Shown here one piece after another: positions 53,976-61,732 of a stretch of 64,000 bases of DNA. A program made the position numbers and the translations under genes. Under the pieces are notes generated by a model. The model saw nothing but the letters and a program-made list of their open reading frames with translations, made no database searches and was not told where the DNA came from. This DNA comes from Alkalibacillus almallahensis (GTDB taxonomy: Bacteria > Bacillota > Bacilli > Bacillales > Alkalibacillaceae), in the NCBI RefSeq assembly GCF_011761495.1, contig NZ_JAASRU010000001.1:186001-250000 (forward strand), given 5' to 3'. How positions within the stretch are numbered: position 1 is the stretch's first letter; every line of letters starts with the position of its first letter.

Positions 53976-54024
53976 CCAAGTCACATGTTAACTTCTGTGG
54001 CTTATGATGCGAAGGAGTGAAACT

Positions 54025-54123
54025 ATGAACCAATGTGTTGAGTGCAAAAAACGTGCTGCAAGGTACTGGGGAAGTTATTTGTGTGAGACGTGCTTTCGGA
54101 AGTTCTTAATCGAAAAAACATAA
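54025..54123 (+). CDS. 32-residue zinc-ribbon peptide
   Basis: ATG 54025 opens MNQCVECKKRAARYWGSYLC..., with CxxC...CxxC spacing of a tiny zinc ribbon. GAAGGAGTGA lies about seven bases upstream. Short, but the spaced Cys pairs and the site support it. Confidence 0.55.
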   Translation: MNQCVECKKRAARYWGSYLCETCFRKFLIEKT

Positions 54124-54139
54124 TTGGGAGGCTTTATAA

Positions 54140-54505
54140 ATGAAGACGGTAACTGAAACGGGTTGGAAGGTAGTTCAGGTTAATGAGAGTGAAATATTGG
54201 CTTGCAATGGAGCCGTGACTTTCGAGCGAATCGAAAATTGGTATAACGAAAACGTAACAGACACCAGGGTAGAAAGCATGGAATTAAAGGATGTGGAAAA
54301 GGACGGGTTAGTGACACCCATTAACGAGTTCGGTGAAAAAGACAGCGAGGAAGTGTTTAAGCTACTTAAAGATGTTGAAAGTCCTGATCAATTAGAGAAA
54401 AACAATGGTAGTTGGGTGATCTTTGATAAATATAAAGACGTCGTAGAAAGACTTGAACATAACTCCGATGAAACAATCGTCGTTATTGGTTACTCAAACG
54501 TTTAA
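54140..54505 (+). CDS. Hypothetical acidic phage protein
   Basis: A 121-residue acidic protein (MKTVTETGWKVVQVNESEILACNGAV...). GGGAGG precedes the ATG by nine bases. No motif recognised. Small acidic phage proteins can be DNA mimics, but nothing here proves it. Confidence 0.65.
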   Translation: MKTVTETGWKVVQVNESEILACNGAVTFERIENWYNENVTDTRVESMELKDVEKDGLVTPINEFGEKDSEEVFKLLKDVESPDQLEKNNGSWVIFDKYKDVVERLEHNSDETIVVIGYSNV

Positions 54506-54545
54506 CAGGATTGCATGACATGAAGCGGAAAGTGGTGATTAAACG

Positions 54546-54767
54546 GTGTTAGGAAAGAATGAATTTTACGTTATTAGGTTTTTAGACGGCACTTTTTATA
54601 CGGGTCATTTAAGAGACTTTAAAACTGATGATCTAGCAGACGCTGTAAAGTACATTTTTGATTGGCAACATATGAAAGATGAAACACTTGGTATGATTAG
54701 AGCTACCGAAGAACTAGATTATGAAATAGTTAGAGTAAAGGCTGAGTACATGATAATTGGAGAATAA
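54546..54767 (+). CDS. Hypothetical small phage protein
   Basis: A 73-residue acidic protein (MLGKNEFYVIRFLDGTFYTGHLR...), GTG start at 54546. The ribosome-binding site is weak (AAAGTGGTGA). Not recognised. It is followed by about 370 bp without a plus-strand gene. Confidence 0.6.
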   Translation: MLGKNEFYVIRFLDGTFYTGHLRDFKTDDLADAVKYIFDWQHMKDETLGMIRATEELDYEIVRVKAEYMIIGE

Positions 54768-54825
54768 TTTAGTGCTAATAAGACTGATTAAGTGCAATAA
54801 AGAAGAGACAAAGACATGGAATTAA

Positions 54826-55041
54826 TCATTCATTTTCTGTAAATTTTTCCTTGTAATATAGATAATTAACCTTTTGTTTAGTGGCCATTAGTTGAGAAGC
54901 TAAAACCGCTGTGTAAACAGTTGTTAACAATATTCCTGATACAGCTAAACCAAATAGAGAATAATTTTTATTGTTAAGTAACGCCTCTTGATCAGTATTA
55001 TTGTTGTTTGGGTTTTCGTTAATCAAATTTATCCACTCCAT
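54826..55041 (-). CDS. Possible small membrane protein (minus strand)
   Basis: A 71-residue frame on the minus strand (MEWINLINENPNNNNTDQEALL...) with one hydrophobic segment (SLFGLAVSGILLTTVYTAVLA) and a charged C-terminus. There is no clear ribosome-binding site. A candidate minus-strand promoter, TTCAAT-17-TATAAT, lies upstream. It is the only coding candidate in 54,768-55,138. Confidence 0.4.
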   Translation of the reverse strand: MEWINLINENPNNNNTDQEALLNNKNYSLFGLAVSGILLTTVYTAVLASQLMATKQKVNYLYYKEKFTENE

Positions 55042-55138
55042 TATTATTTATTATAAAAGTAGTATTCCGAAAGATTATAAAAATATACAGGATTTATTGA
55101 ACTTACCGACCAGGTTGTGCGGTAGAAAGGAGCATATT

Positions 55139-55324
55139 ATGAACGTATTTATTGTTCTTTATGAAGATCACGAAAAGAAAGAAGTGGACGTATTAGATGT
55201 CTATACAAACGAGGAAAGAGCAAATAGACGAGTTGGTTATGAACGAGACTTGATTCCAGAAGCGGATCCTCACGATAACTGTTGGTACCAGGAAAGAGAA
55301 GTCATTACTGAAGCGGGGGAATGA
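55139..55324 (+). CDS. Hypothetical small phage protein
   Basis: A 61-residue protein (MNVFIVLYEDHEKKEVDVLDVYTNEERANRR...) with a GAAAGGAGC site. The ERANRRV segment suggests the 'YTNEExA' type of small phage proteins. The longer upstream frame overlaps the minus-strand candidate and is rejected. It ends in GAAGCGG and overlaps the next frame. Confidence 0.65.
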   Translation: MNVFIVLYEDHEKKEVDVLDVYTNEERANRRVGYERDLIPEADPHDNCWYQEREVITEAGE

Positions 55325-55329
55325 AATAC

Positions 55330-55521
55330 ATGTCGGTATTTATAGTTAGAACAAAATTTGAAGTTCTCTATATACAAGGTGATAAAGTTCTTCTAGTTGA
55401 TGATTTTATCGGAATTGTTAAAGGCAATAAATATGAGGCACTATTTTCAAAAGATACTGTTCGTTGTGTTCATCCAATGATTAACGAGCAAGAATTTAAA
55501 GAAATGTTGGTTGGGCGGTGA
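55330..55521 (+). CDS. Hypothetical small phage protein
   Basis: A 63-residue beta-rich protein (MSVFIVRTKFEVLYIQGDKV...). The ATG at 55330 is about ten bases after GCGGGGGA; ATG 55321 touches that site. Not recognised. Confidence 0.6.
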   Translation: MSVFIVRTKFEVLYIQGDKVLLVDDFIGIVKGNKYEALFSKDTVRCVHPMINEQEFKEMLVGR

Positions 55522-55525
55522 TTAA

Positions 55526-55669
55526 ATGCACGTAGCAACGGCTTACGCTTTGATATGGCTATCATGTTCGATAGCTGTATCAACTGGAATTATTGTGACG
55601 GGTAGTTTAATGCCTTTATGGACACTCGTTATACCTGCATTAATATCAGTGGATGTTAAGGGCGATTGA
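55526..55669 (+). CDS. 47-residue phage membrane protein
   Basis: ATG 55526 opens MHVATAYALIWLSCSIAVSTG..., with two hydrophobic segments separated by a Gly/Pro turn. It starts four bases after the previous stop. Small two-helix membrane proteins of this sort are frequent in Firmicutes phages; role unknown. Confidence 0.6.
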   Translation: MHVATAYALIWLSCSIAVSTGIIVTGSLMPLWTLVIPALISVDVKGD

Positions 55670-55681
55670 GGGAGTGATTGA

Positions 55682-55864
55682 ATGAAGTCAACCAAATACA
55701 AACTTTTGAAAGCTGATTTTGACTTTGCACAAAAAGAACTAAAGCAATATAGAGAAACAATTATGCGGCTTAGAAGAGAAAAGGAGCAAGCGTATTGGAA
55801 TGGCTATAAACAAGGTCGGTTTGATGAGAAGGCGAAACAATTACATTTGAAAGGGAGTGATTGA
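55682..55864 (+). CDS. Hypothetical coiled-coil phage protein
   Basis: A 60-residue, Lys/Arg/Glu-rich helical protein (MKSTKYKLLKADFDFAQKELKQYRET...) preceded by GGGAGTGA. Not recognised. The stop is next to the following ATG. Confidence 0.6.
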   Translation: MKSTKYKLLKADFDFAQKELKQYRETIMRLRREKEQAYWNGYKQGRFDEKAKQLHLKGSD

Positions 55865-56038
55865 ATGAGTGATGTATTTAACGCCAAAGGTTTAGCTGGA
55901 GAGTCAGTCAAATTCATGGAAAGCAAAGGGTATATATTTATTTCCGCTTCAACTGAAGATGAAGAACCTTCAGTTATCATAGTGCCGAAAGAATCGTTAA
56001 TCGAATATGTAGATGAGCATTTGAAGGAGGATGGTTGA
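55865..56038 (+). CDS. Hypothetical 57-residue phage protein
   Basis: ATG 55865 (MSDVFNAKGLAGESVKFMES...) directly follows the previous stop; AAAGGGAGTGA is the site. It ends next to the following start. Acidic, not recognised; the tight packing supports a coupled operon. Confidence 0.6.
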   Translation: MSDVFNAKGLAGESVKFMESKGYIFISASTEDEEPSVIIVPKESLIEYVDEHLKEDG

Positions 56039-56347
56039 ATGACAGCTCGATCAAAAATGAGAGGCCACGACATTGAGTACACTAACGGTCAATGGGTTTA
56101 TTCGGATACGAAAGAACCAACTTGTGAAGTAGGAAAACAGAATCAAAATAGAGAGTGCGGGTATTGCGGATCATGGGCTACACCAGAAGGTCATGACGCA
56201 TGTCTGGGTACATTAATAGGAACTATGAATGCTTGTTGTGGTCATGGTCGAACGAATGAAGCTTATGTTCAATTATTAGATGGTACATGCATAAGAGGTC
56301 AAAACGCTTTAGAATTAGCTGAAATTTTAAGGAAGCGGAGTGATTAA
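56039..56347 (+). CDS. Conserved Cys-rich phage protein
   Basis: A 102-residue protein with ECGYCGSWATPEGHDACLGTLIGTMNACCGHG, a Cys/His set likely to bind zinc, and the DGTCIRGQNALELAEIL end. This pattern is common in Bacillales phages. AAGGAGGA precedes the ATG. Function unknown. Confidence 0.7.
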   Translation: MTARSKMRGHDIEYTNGQWVYSDTKEPTCEVGKQNQNRECGYCGSWATPEGHDACLGTLIGTMNACCGHGRTNEAYVQLLDGTCIRGQNALELAEILRKRSD

Positions 56348-56632
56348 ATGAGTGAAGAGTTAGAAGAAGTAAAGCAGAGGCTTTCTGCTACTGTACTGAG
56401 AGTAGCTAGAAGTAACGGAAAAACTCATTTTTCTAACGATATTCGATGGCTTATAAAACAAGCTGAACGTGTTGAGGAATTGGAACAAGAGAATAAGCGG
56501 TTACGTGAAGCGTTAAAATTTTATGCAAACGGAGAACACTTGATTTTTGCGTGGAGTACAGGCGAATTTGAAGGGGAAGAAGGGGAAACAGCAAGACAAG
56601 CGTTAGAGGAGGATAACAATGAATCTAATTAA
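56348..56632 (+). CDS. Hypothetical coiled-coil phage protein
   Basis: A 94-residue protein with a helical heptad region (LIKQAERVEELEQENKRLREALKFYANGEH), similar in character to Ead/Ea22-like phage proteins. It overlaps the dUTPase gene by 14 bp. GAAGCGGAGTG lies before its ATG. Confidence 0.65.
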   Translation: MSEELEEVKQRLSATVLRVARSNGKTHFSNDIRWLIKQAERVEELEQENKRLREALKFYANGEHLIFAWSTGEFEGEEGETARQALEEDNNESN

Positions 56633-57191
56633 ACTATTTGAAGCGCAGCGTGAGCTTGATCAACACATAATATACAGCAAACCTCATTTAAAAGAAGAGG
56701 ATGTATTACCCAGAAAAATACTAGCATTGCAAGTTGAGTTGGGTGAATTAGCAAATGAATGGCGAGGCTTTAAATTTTGGAGCGAGGACCAGGATCCGAG
56801 AAGGGTCAAAAGATCTATTGCTTTTTCTGATCCGGGAGGCCCGTTCGAGCAATTCACTTATCCTCTCTTAGAAGAATACGTTGATTGCTTACATTTTTTA
56901 ATTAGCATCGGGATTGAATTAGCCGTTAACGAAAAACAGATTAATCGAGAAGCAATCCTAGCAAGAGATATCTCAATAACCAACCAATTCTTATACTTAA
57001 ACAAAGCCGTATCAGGATTATACTGGAACGCAACGCAAGAATACGCAAACAACGCTCAAAACGTTTGGGAAAAGGTTTATAGGAACTTCTTGCTTTTAGG
57101 ATCTTATCTCGAATTTAACAGTGAACAAGTTGAACAAGCCTACTTCGATAAAAACCAAGTCAATCACGATCGACAAGAGAGTGGTTACTAA
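56619..57191 (+). CDS. Dimeric dUTPase
   Basis: An all-alpha dUTP diphosphatase (dUTPase_2 / MazG-like) of 190 residues. Metal-binding ExxE and ExxD motifs appear in ALQVELGELANEWRGFKFW and LEEYVDCLHFLISIGIEL. The enzyme keeps dUTP low during phage replication. A GGAGGA site precedes ATG 56619. The stop overlaps the next micro-ORF by one base. Confidence 0.88.
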   Translation: MNLIKLFEAQRELDQHIIYSKPHLKEEDVLPRKILALQVELGELANEWRGFKFWSEDQDPRRVKRSIAFSDPGGPFEQFTYPLLEEYVDCLHFLISIGIELAVNEKQINREAILARDISITNQFLYLNKAVSGLYWNATQEYANNAQNVWEKVYRNFLLLGSYLEFNSEQVEQAYFDKNQVNHDRQESGY

Positions 57192-57313
57192 TGCGTGAAA
57201 AGGGCGACAAGTATAGACCAGTCGTAAAAGTTGCTAAAGTCAAGAAAGCCATACCAACTGTCGTTTATATTAGTGGCAGAAGGTATGTGTACGATCCTAA
57301 AAATGAGGAGTGA
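57191..57313 (+). CDS. 40-residue basic micro-ORF
   Basis: ATG 57191 opens MREKGDKYRPVVKVAKVKKA..., very basic, and ends MYDP-like in VYDPKNEE. It overlaps the dUTPase stop and ends six bases before the next start. Not recognised. Confidence 0.5.
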   Translation: MREKGDKYRPVVKVAKVKKAIPTVVYISGRRYVYDPKNEE

Positions 57314-57318
57314 ATCAT

Positions 57319-58074
57319 ATGGCCAATACATCACCACATAGTGACGTTAAAACATATCAATTAGATGAAGCGGAACATGCGAAGATTAAAAAGCAGACTC
57401 CTGACTTCTACGTTAAGAAGCGGGAAGAGGGTTATAAGGATAAGGACATAGCTGAGTTCATGGGAATTCCACAATCAAAACTAAGCACACTTAAGAATGG
57501 ATGGGGCTTTGTTGGTTTAACATTCGACGAAATTAAAAAGCAGCATAATAAAATGAAGCGCAAATCGAATAACACGAAACCTACTCCTGAACCCGCTTCA
57601 GATGCTAAGGACAATGAGAACGACATTGAAGAATCAGCAGACGATCAAGAGAATATTAACGAGGAAACAGCGGAAACCGAACATTCATTCGAAACCCTTA
57701 AAAACGACCTCAAACAGAAGATAGAGGCTAAAGATAACGAGATTGAGAGATTACAGGGTGAAGTTGACCGTTTAACGACCGATTTAAAACAGACTCAAAA
57801 AACACTTAACGGATGCAATGAACACGTCAAGTTCATGGAACACCAACAGGAAGAAGCGGAAAATGAGGACCAGTCAAATCAGGAAAACATTATAAATGAC
57901 TTACGAGTACAGATCGATAAGCTCAAAACAGACATCAAAGAACTAGAGGCTGATAGAGAATGGTATCAACATGAAGCGGACAATGCGTATGAAAGATACA
58001 AGACACTATCTAAACAACAGAGACAAGCAGAGTCTAAAGCCTATCATGCTATTGAATTAATTAAGTTGATGTAG
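57319..58074 (+). CDS. Coiled-coil phage protein with HTH-like N-terminus
   Basis: A 251-residue protein. The first 75 residues include a helix-turn-helix-like stretch (GYKDKDIAEFMGIPQSKLSTLKNGWGFVG). Residues about 110-240 are a long charged coiled coil (AKDNEIERLQGEVDRLTTDL...). The start SDVKTYQL resembles the small gene at 53,177. ATG 57319 follows GAGGAGTGA. It probably binds DNA or scaffolds; not assigned. Confidence 0.7.
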   Translation: MANTSPHSDVKTYQLDEAEHAKIKKQTPDFYVKKREEGYKDKDIAEFMGIPQSKLSTLKNGWGFVGLTFDEIKKQHNKMKRKSNNTKPTPEPASDAKDNENDIEESADDQENINEETAETEHSFETLKNDLKQKIEAKDNEIERLQGEVDRLTTDLKQTQKTLNGCNEHVKFMEHQQEEAENEDQSNQENIINDLRVQIDKLKTDIKELEADREWYQHEADNAYERYKTLSKQQRQAESKAYHAIELIKLM

Positions 58075-58086
58075 GGTGGTGAAGCG

Positions 58087-58431
58087 GTGTACACGAAAGA
58101 ACAACAGCTGGGTAAACGTAAAAGCAGGAAACAAAAAGATAAAACACGTATTACAGCTAAAGTGAGAAAAGAAGTGAAACGTCGTTCAGGTGGAAAGTGC
58201 GAACGATGCGGAATTACAAATCCTTGGATGTTTCAAATGGCTCATTTAGAACAAGCGAGCCATGTTGGACCAGGTGATGATCCAACTAATATTGTTCTAT
58301 TATGTGGGCCATCTGTTAACACGGGAACATGCCATGATTTCGCAGACTCCACCAAAGAAGGACGAGAATGGCGCAAGCGGAAACGTCAAGAGCTTATAGA
58401 GTTTTACCAGCATGAAGCGGGTAATAGTTGA
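58087..58431 (+). CDS. HNH-like zinc protein
   Basis: A 114-residue protein with CERCGITNPWMFQMAHLEQASH and later LCGPSVNTGTCHDF. Paired Cys, an Ala-His and a CH end resemble a HNH/zinc-binding nuclease core. A highly basic N-terminus supports nucleic-acid binding. GTG 58087 follows GGTGAAGCGG. The catalytic layout is not classical, so nuclease activity is inference. Confidence 0.65.
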   Translation: MYTKEQQLGKRKSRKQKDKTRITAKVRKEVKRRSGGKCERCGITNPWMFQMAHLEQASHVGPGDDPTNIVLLCGPSVNTGTCHDFADSTKEGREWRKRKRQELIEFYQHEAGNS

Positions 58432-58465
58432 GATTAAATGCATTGAGCAATAAAAGGGTGGTTAA

Positions 58466-58909
58466 ATGGCACAAGCGATCAAACTATCAAAACAAACATT
58501 TAAGAAAATAGAGGCTGAGTGGTTTAACTATCACCAGACATTGAAAGAAATTGCTATGCTGCGTGAAGAGATTCATAACCCACATATTGAACAAACGGAT
58601 GATGAACGGCTTGTGATTGAAGGAAATAAATCAACATTCGAACCCAGTAGTCCAACAGAAAAAATCGCAACGCGTCTTACGACAAACAAACAACTTAATT
58701 ACTTATGCGAAGTGACAGATGCCATTGAACAGGTTTATCAAGCATTACCACATCATCATCAGAAATTGGTACGTGTGCGCTTTTGGAGTAAAAACCGTAA
58801 TCTTACGTGGGATGGCATAGCGGAAGAGTTGAACGTAAGCAGACGACAAGCGATAAGATGGCGTGATGAGATCATACATTTAACGAATGAGGTGTTAGGG
58901 TGGAGGTAG
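58466..58909 (+). CDS. RinA/ArpU-family late transcription regulator
   Basis: A 147-residue protein with the C-terminal helix-turn-helix NLTWDGIAEELNVSRRQAIRWRDEI. This and its place before the packaging genes fit the RinA/ArpU activators, which turn on late (packaging and structural) genes. AAAGGGTGG precedes the ATG. It probably activates the terminase and head operon. Confidence 0.8.
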   Translation: MAQAIKLSKQTFKKIEAEWFNYHQTLKEIAMLREEIHNPHIEQTDDERLVIEGNKSTFEPSSPTEKIATRLTTNKQLNYLCEVTDAIEQVYQALPHHHQKLVRVRFWSKNRNLTWDGIAEELNVSRRQAIRWRDEIIHLTNEVLGWR

Positions 58910-59130
58910 AAAAAGTTATTGTAACGAATATCAATAGAGATTTTAGCACATTGAAGGCTGATGGTGAAACGTTAGTGTATTTTGCTGACGAAGAAGCAGA
59001 AGTTGATTTCATCTATTTAATCAATGGTCATGGGTTTCATTCAAAAACTAGAATGTCTGTTCATTACTTAATGTCGTTTGCGGATATTGAGGATGAAATC
59101 AAAGACATGATGAACGGAAATAGAAATTAG
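58900..59130 (+). CDS. Hypothetical phage protein
   Basis: A 76-residue acidic protein (MEVEKVIVTNINRDFSTLKADG...). GTG 58900 overlaps the RinA-like stop by ten bases. Not recognised. Confidence 0.6.
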   Translation: MEVEKVIVTNINRDFSTLKADGETLVYFADEEAEVDFIYLINGHGFHSKTRMSVHYLMSFADIEDEIKDMMNGNRN

Positions 59131-59154
59131 TATAATAAAGTTTGAGGTGATAAC

Positions 59155-59415
59155 GTGACATGTGATTATTTACTTGACATGATTTTTGAATATGAGCAGA
59201 AAAACAAGGCGAAACCTTTTTTGATCGAAATTAATAAAGAATGTTTACGTGAACTGCAAGCAGACGAAGAAGCAGAACGGTTTTTCGGATTGAGAAGAAT
59301 CACTAAAAGAGATTTCTTTAACACATTTGTGGACGTACCATTAGCAATTACAAACAACACAGATAAAGTGACTTTTCACACCAGAGAAAGTATAGAACGA
59401 AGATTGTCACTATGA
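59155..59415 (+). CDS. Hypothetical phage protein
   Basis: An 86-residue protein (MTCDYLLDMIFEYEQKNKAKPF...). GTG 59155 follows GAGGTGAT. Not recognised. About 200 bp with hairpins and no gene follow. Confidence 0.6.
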   Translation: MTCDYLLDMIFEYEQKNKAKPFLIEINKECLRELQADEEAERFFGLRRITKRDFFNTFVDVPLAITNNTDKVTFHTRESIERRLSL

Positions 59416-59536
59416 TGGCACTTTTAAGCCGCTGGAATCGTTTATTATGATACTATAGCGGATAAACCAAAATATACAAATCGTAAAATCAAATCATCCG
59501 CTATTACGTCTTTTGTTTCGTTATTCTCCTACTTCT

Positions 59537-59568
59537 AAGGTATCACTCATTTGAGTGGTGTCTTTAAA
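59537..59568 (+). terminator. Terminator T1 before the cargo island
   Basis: A hairpin from TATCACTCA / TGAGTGGTG with a GTGTCTTTAAATT end. Similar hairpins follow at 59,890 and 60,781. Confidence 0.65.
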
Positions 59569-59631
59569 TTATTTGCAGGAAAGTATCTCCTTTTGTCGAA
59601 ATGGTTAGTATGATGAGAGGAGGTGTTTACA

Positions 59632-59889
59632 TTGGGACGTTTTACAAAAGTGATTGTAGATGGTTCTAGCATAGAAGGAACAGGTGAAGTGATTAAAGAA
59701 GATAAAACACTATACATTAATAGTGATCATGACGAAATAATCAATTGGTTTATAAGTTTGCTTCGTAATAAAACCGTTCTCAGCAGTTTAGATTTTATAG
59801 ATGAGCCAAATGAAAATGATTATTCATTTGAAGGTGAGTTTTATATCAGAAGCGTCAAAGGTCCAGAAATAGTCATTGAAGAAAAATAG
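59632..59889 (+). CDS. Hypothetical protein between twin terminators
   Basis: An 85-residue acidic protein (MGRFTKVIVDGSSIEGTGEV...). TTG 59632 follows GAGAGGAGGTG; a GTG at 59623 is inside that site. It is flanked by terminators T1 and T2, so it is probably expressed on its own. Not recognised. Confidence 0.65.
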   Translation: MGRFTKVIVDGSSIEGTGEVIKEDKTLYINSDHDEIINWFISLLRNKTVLSSLDFIDEPNENDYSFEGEFYIRSVKGPEIVIEEK

Positions 59890-59918
59890 AACATCTCAAC
59901 ATGAGGTGTCTTTAATTT
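59890..59918 (+). terminator. Terminator T2
   Basis: Stem ACATCTCA / TGAGGTGT (one G-U pair) followed by CTTTAATTT. Confidence 0.65.
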
Positions 59919-59985
59919 ATAATAGAAAAATCATCCAATTAGTGATAAAATCCTATGTAATACATACTTGGGAGGATAATGAACT

Positions 59986-60747
59986 ATGAAAAAAATATTA
60001 TTGATTTTGACGTTAACTGCGATAGTTGCTGGTTGCGGTGATAATGGAGAAACTGAAACTACTGACGGGTCAGGGGAGAGTCAAACAGAATCAGCTAACA
60101 ACACCGAAACAGACAACAGTGAAGATGAAACAACTGATGCTGATACAGAAACAGACTCTGAAACTAGCAATGAAACAGATACTAGCACAGAGGAAGTAGA
60201 ACCTGTCGAGCTGACAGAGGCAGAAAAAACAACAAGAGATTTAGTTTCATTGATGGAAGAAGAAAATGTTTATGACGCTGGATCATATGTAGAAGGTGAC
60301 ATTCCGAAAGGGGAATATGCTTTTGTTAGATTTTCTGGAAGCGGGCAGTATTATGGAGAAGAAGACACAAATGGAAATATAATCGGTAATCATAATTTTG
60401 ATAGCTTCGGTTATGTTCATGTACACAATGCTGGTAATATTACAGCTAGTGCTATACTTGTTGGGATTGATGAATTAGAAGAATTAGGGGTTTCAGGAGC
60501 GAAAGAGCTTTATGAGAAATTAAATAATGAGTCTGATTATAAACAATCAGGATTTTATAAGGTCGGCACAGACATCGAGCCTGGTGAGTATACAATCGAA
60601 AGTGTTGGCCAAGCTTATGTATCTGTTTTGAGTGGTCCTGTTAGCAACAATGAAATAGTTCAAAACAATAATTTTAATGGTAAGTATTCTGTCAATGTAA
60701 AAGAAGGCCAGTACTTAAATATATCTGGTGGAAAAATAATTGAGTAA
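59986..60747 (+). CDS. Prophage-encoded lipoprotein with two repeated domains
   Basis: A 253-residue protein with a signal peptide and lipobox ending VAGC, so lipidated and anchored outside the membrane. A Thr/Glu/Asp/Ser-rich spacer (about 25-80) leads to two related modules: VEGDIPKGEYAFVRF... and VGTDIEPGEYTIES..., each with a D-I-x-(K/P)-G-E-Y turn. GGGAGG precedes ATG 59986, and T2/T3 terminators bound it. It is a good candidate for a lysogenic-conversion or superinfection-exclusion protein; that is inference. Confidence 0.8.
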   Translation: MKKILLILTLTAIVAGCGDNGETETTDGSGESQTESANNTETDNSEDETTDADTETDSETSNETDTSTEEVEPVELTEAEKTTRDLVSLMEEENVYDAGSYVEGDIPKGEYAFVRFSGSGQYYGEEDTNGNIIGNHNFDSFGYVHVHNAGNITASAILVGIDELEELGVSGAKELYEKLNNESDYKQSGFYKVGTDIEPGEYTIESVGQAYVSVLSGPVSNNEIVQNNNFNGKYSVNVKEGQYLNISGGKIIE

Positions 60748-60780
60748 GAAAGACAGGTTAAACAGAATAGATAGGATATT

Positions 60781-60812
60781 AAGACATCTACTCATGTAGG
60801 TGTCTTTTTTAT
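60781..60812 (+). terminator. Terminator T3 after the lipoprotein
   Basis: AAGACATCTAC (60781-60791) pairs with GTAGGTGTCTT (60796-60806), followed by TTTTA. Confidence 0.85.
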
Positions 60813-60842
60813 ATACAAATTTAATTAAAGGAGATGGTGAAC

Positions 60843-61436
60843 ATGGCGGACAATAAGTCGCGCGAAGTAATCGAGTACATCAGACAGAGGGATTTGAGGT
60901 ATAACTTACACACTGTAACAGATCAAACGATTGCAGATGTTATCGAACTGTACGAGGAGTTCAATGGGTTAGAACAAAAGGATAGCAAGAGTGTAGGGAA
61001 ATTCACATTGGATATGGACTGCTCAGAAGCACTTAAAGGATTGAAAGCTGTGCAGCGTGAAGCGAGAAATGCAACGCAATCACTTGCTGAATTTGAACGG
61101 AAAGCAGATCAAGTGCTTAACAAGGAAATCACAATAAGCATGAATGGAACAGACGTTGGGAAAGCGGTAGAAAATAATGTGTCTGAGCTTCATCAATCAA
61201 CGAGCAAAGACAAATTACTAGTTATTGAATTAGATAATGAGGAAAGTGCGCCAAAGGTATTCCATGAAGGGAAAGAGATAACCGAAAAAGTTAGTGTTAG
61301 TTTTGATTGGAGAACAAAAACAGACAGACCTGGCAAGTTATTATTTAATGTTGAGTATTATGAGTTAGATGATAAAGGGTTCCCTAATTTAACAGATGTG
61401 GAGATAGATAGGTTAACTGGTGGTGATCAATCATGA
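60843..61436 (+). CDS. Hypothetical phage protein upstream of packaging genes
   Basis: A 197-residue protein with DCSEALKGLKAVQREARNATQSLAEFERKA, a helical stretch recurring in phage proteins near the terminase. ATG 60843 follows AAAGGAGATGG; ATG 60834 is inside that site. Overlaps the next gene by four bases. The role is unknown. Confidence 0.7.
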   Translation: MADNKSREVIEYIRQRDLRYNLHTVTDQTIADVIELYEEFNGLEQKDSKSVGKFTLDMDCSEALKGLKAVQREARNATQSLAEFERKADQVLNKEITISMNGTDVGKAVENNVSELHQSTSKDKLLVIELDNEESAPKVFHEGKEITEKVSVSFDWRTKTDRPGKLLFNVEYYELDDKGFPNLTDVEIDRLTGGDQS

Positions 61437-61729
61437 AAATACAATGTGAATTAGGTTGCTCAAAAATATTTGAATTAAATGATGTCGCTGCGAAATTTCA
61501 ATACTTACCAAAGAAAGTTGAACGTCACTATATTGAATGTCCTCATTGTCAGAAGCAATATACATCCTATTATTTGAACGAGCCTATGAAAGTGCTCCAA
61601 AGAAAAATTCGTACGTTATCAGAAAAAGGGATGCATACAACCAAGCAGAAAAACAAGTTCACACAAATGAAGGGTCAATTAGGAATCATGATGGATCAAC
61701 TTAAAAAAGATCATGAGGGAAATGATTGA
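61433..61729 (+). CDS. Small zinc-binding phage protein
   Basis: A 98-residue protein with CELGC ... ECPHCQKQY Cys pairs and a basic helical C-terminal half. It overlaps the previous gene (ATGA) and sits three bases before the HNH gene. Proteins of this type often precede the HNH-terminase block; function unknown. Confidence 0.65.
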   Translation: MKIQCELGCSKIFELNDVAAKFQYLPKKVERHYIECPHCQKQYTSYYLNEPMKVLQRKIRTLSEKGMHTTKQKNKFTQMKGQLGIMMDQLKKDHEGND

Positions 61730-61732
61730 GAT

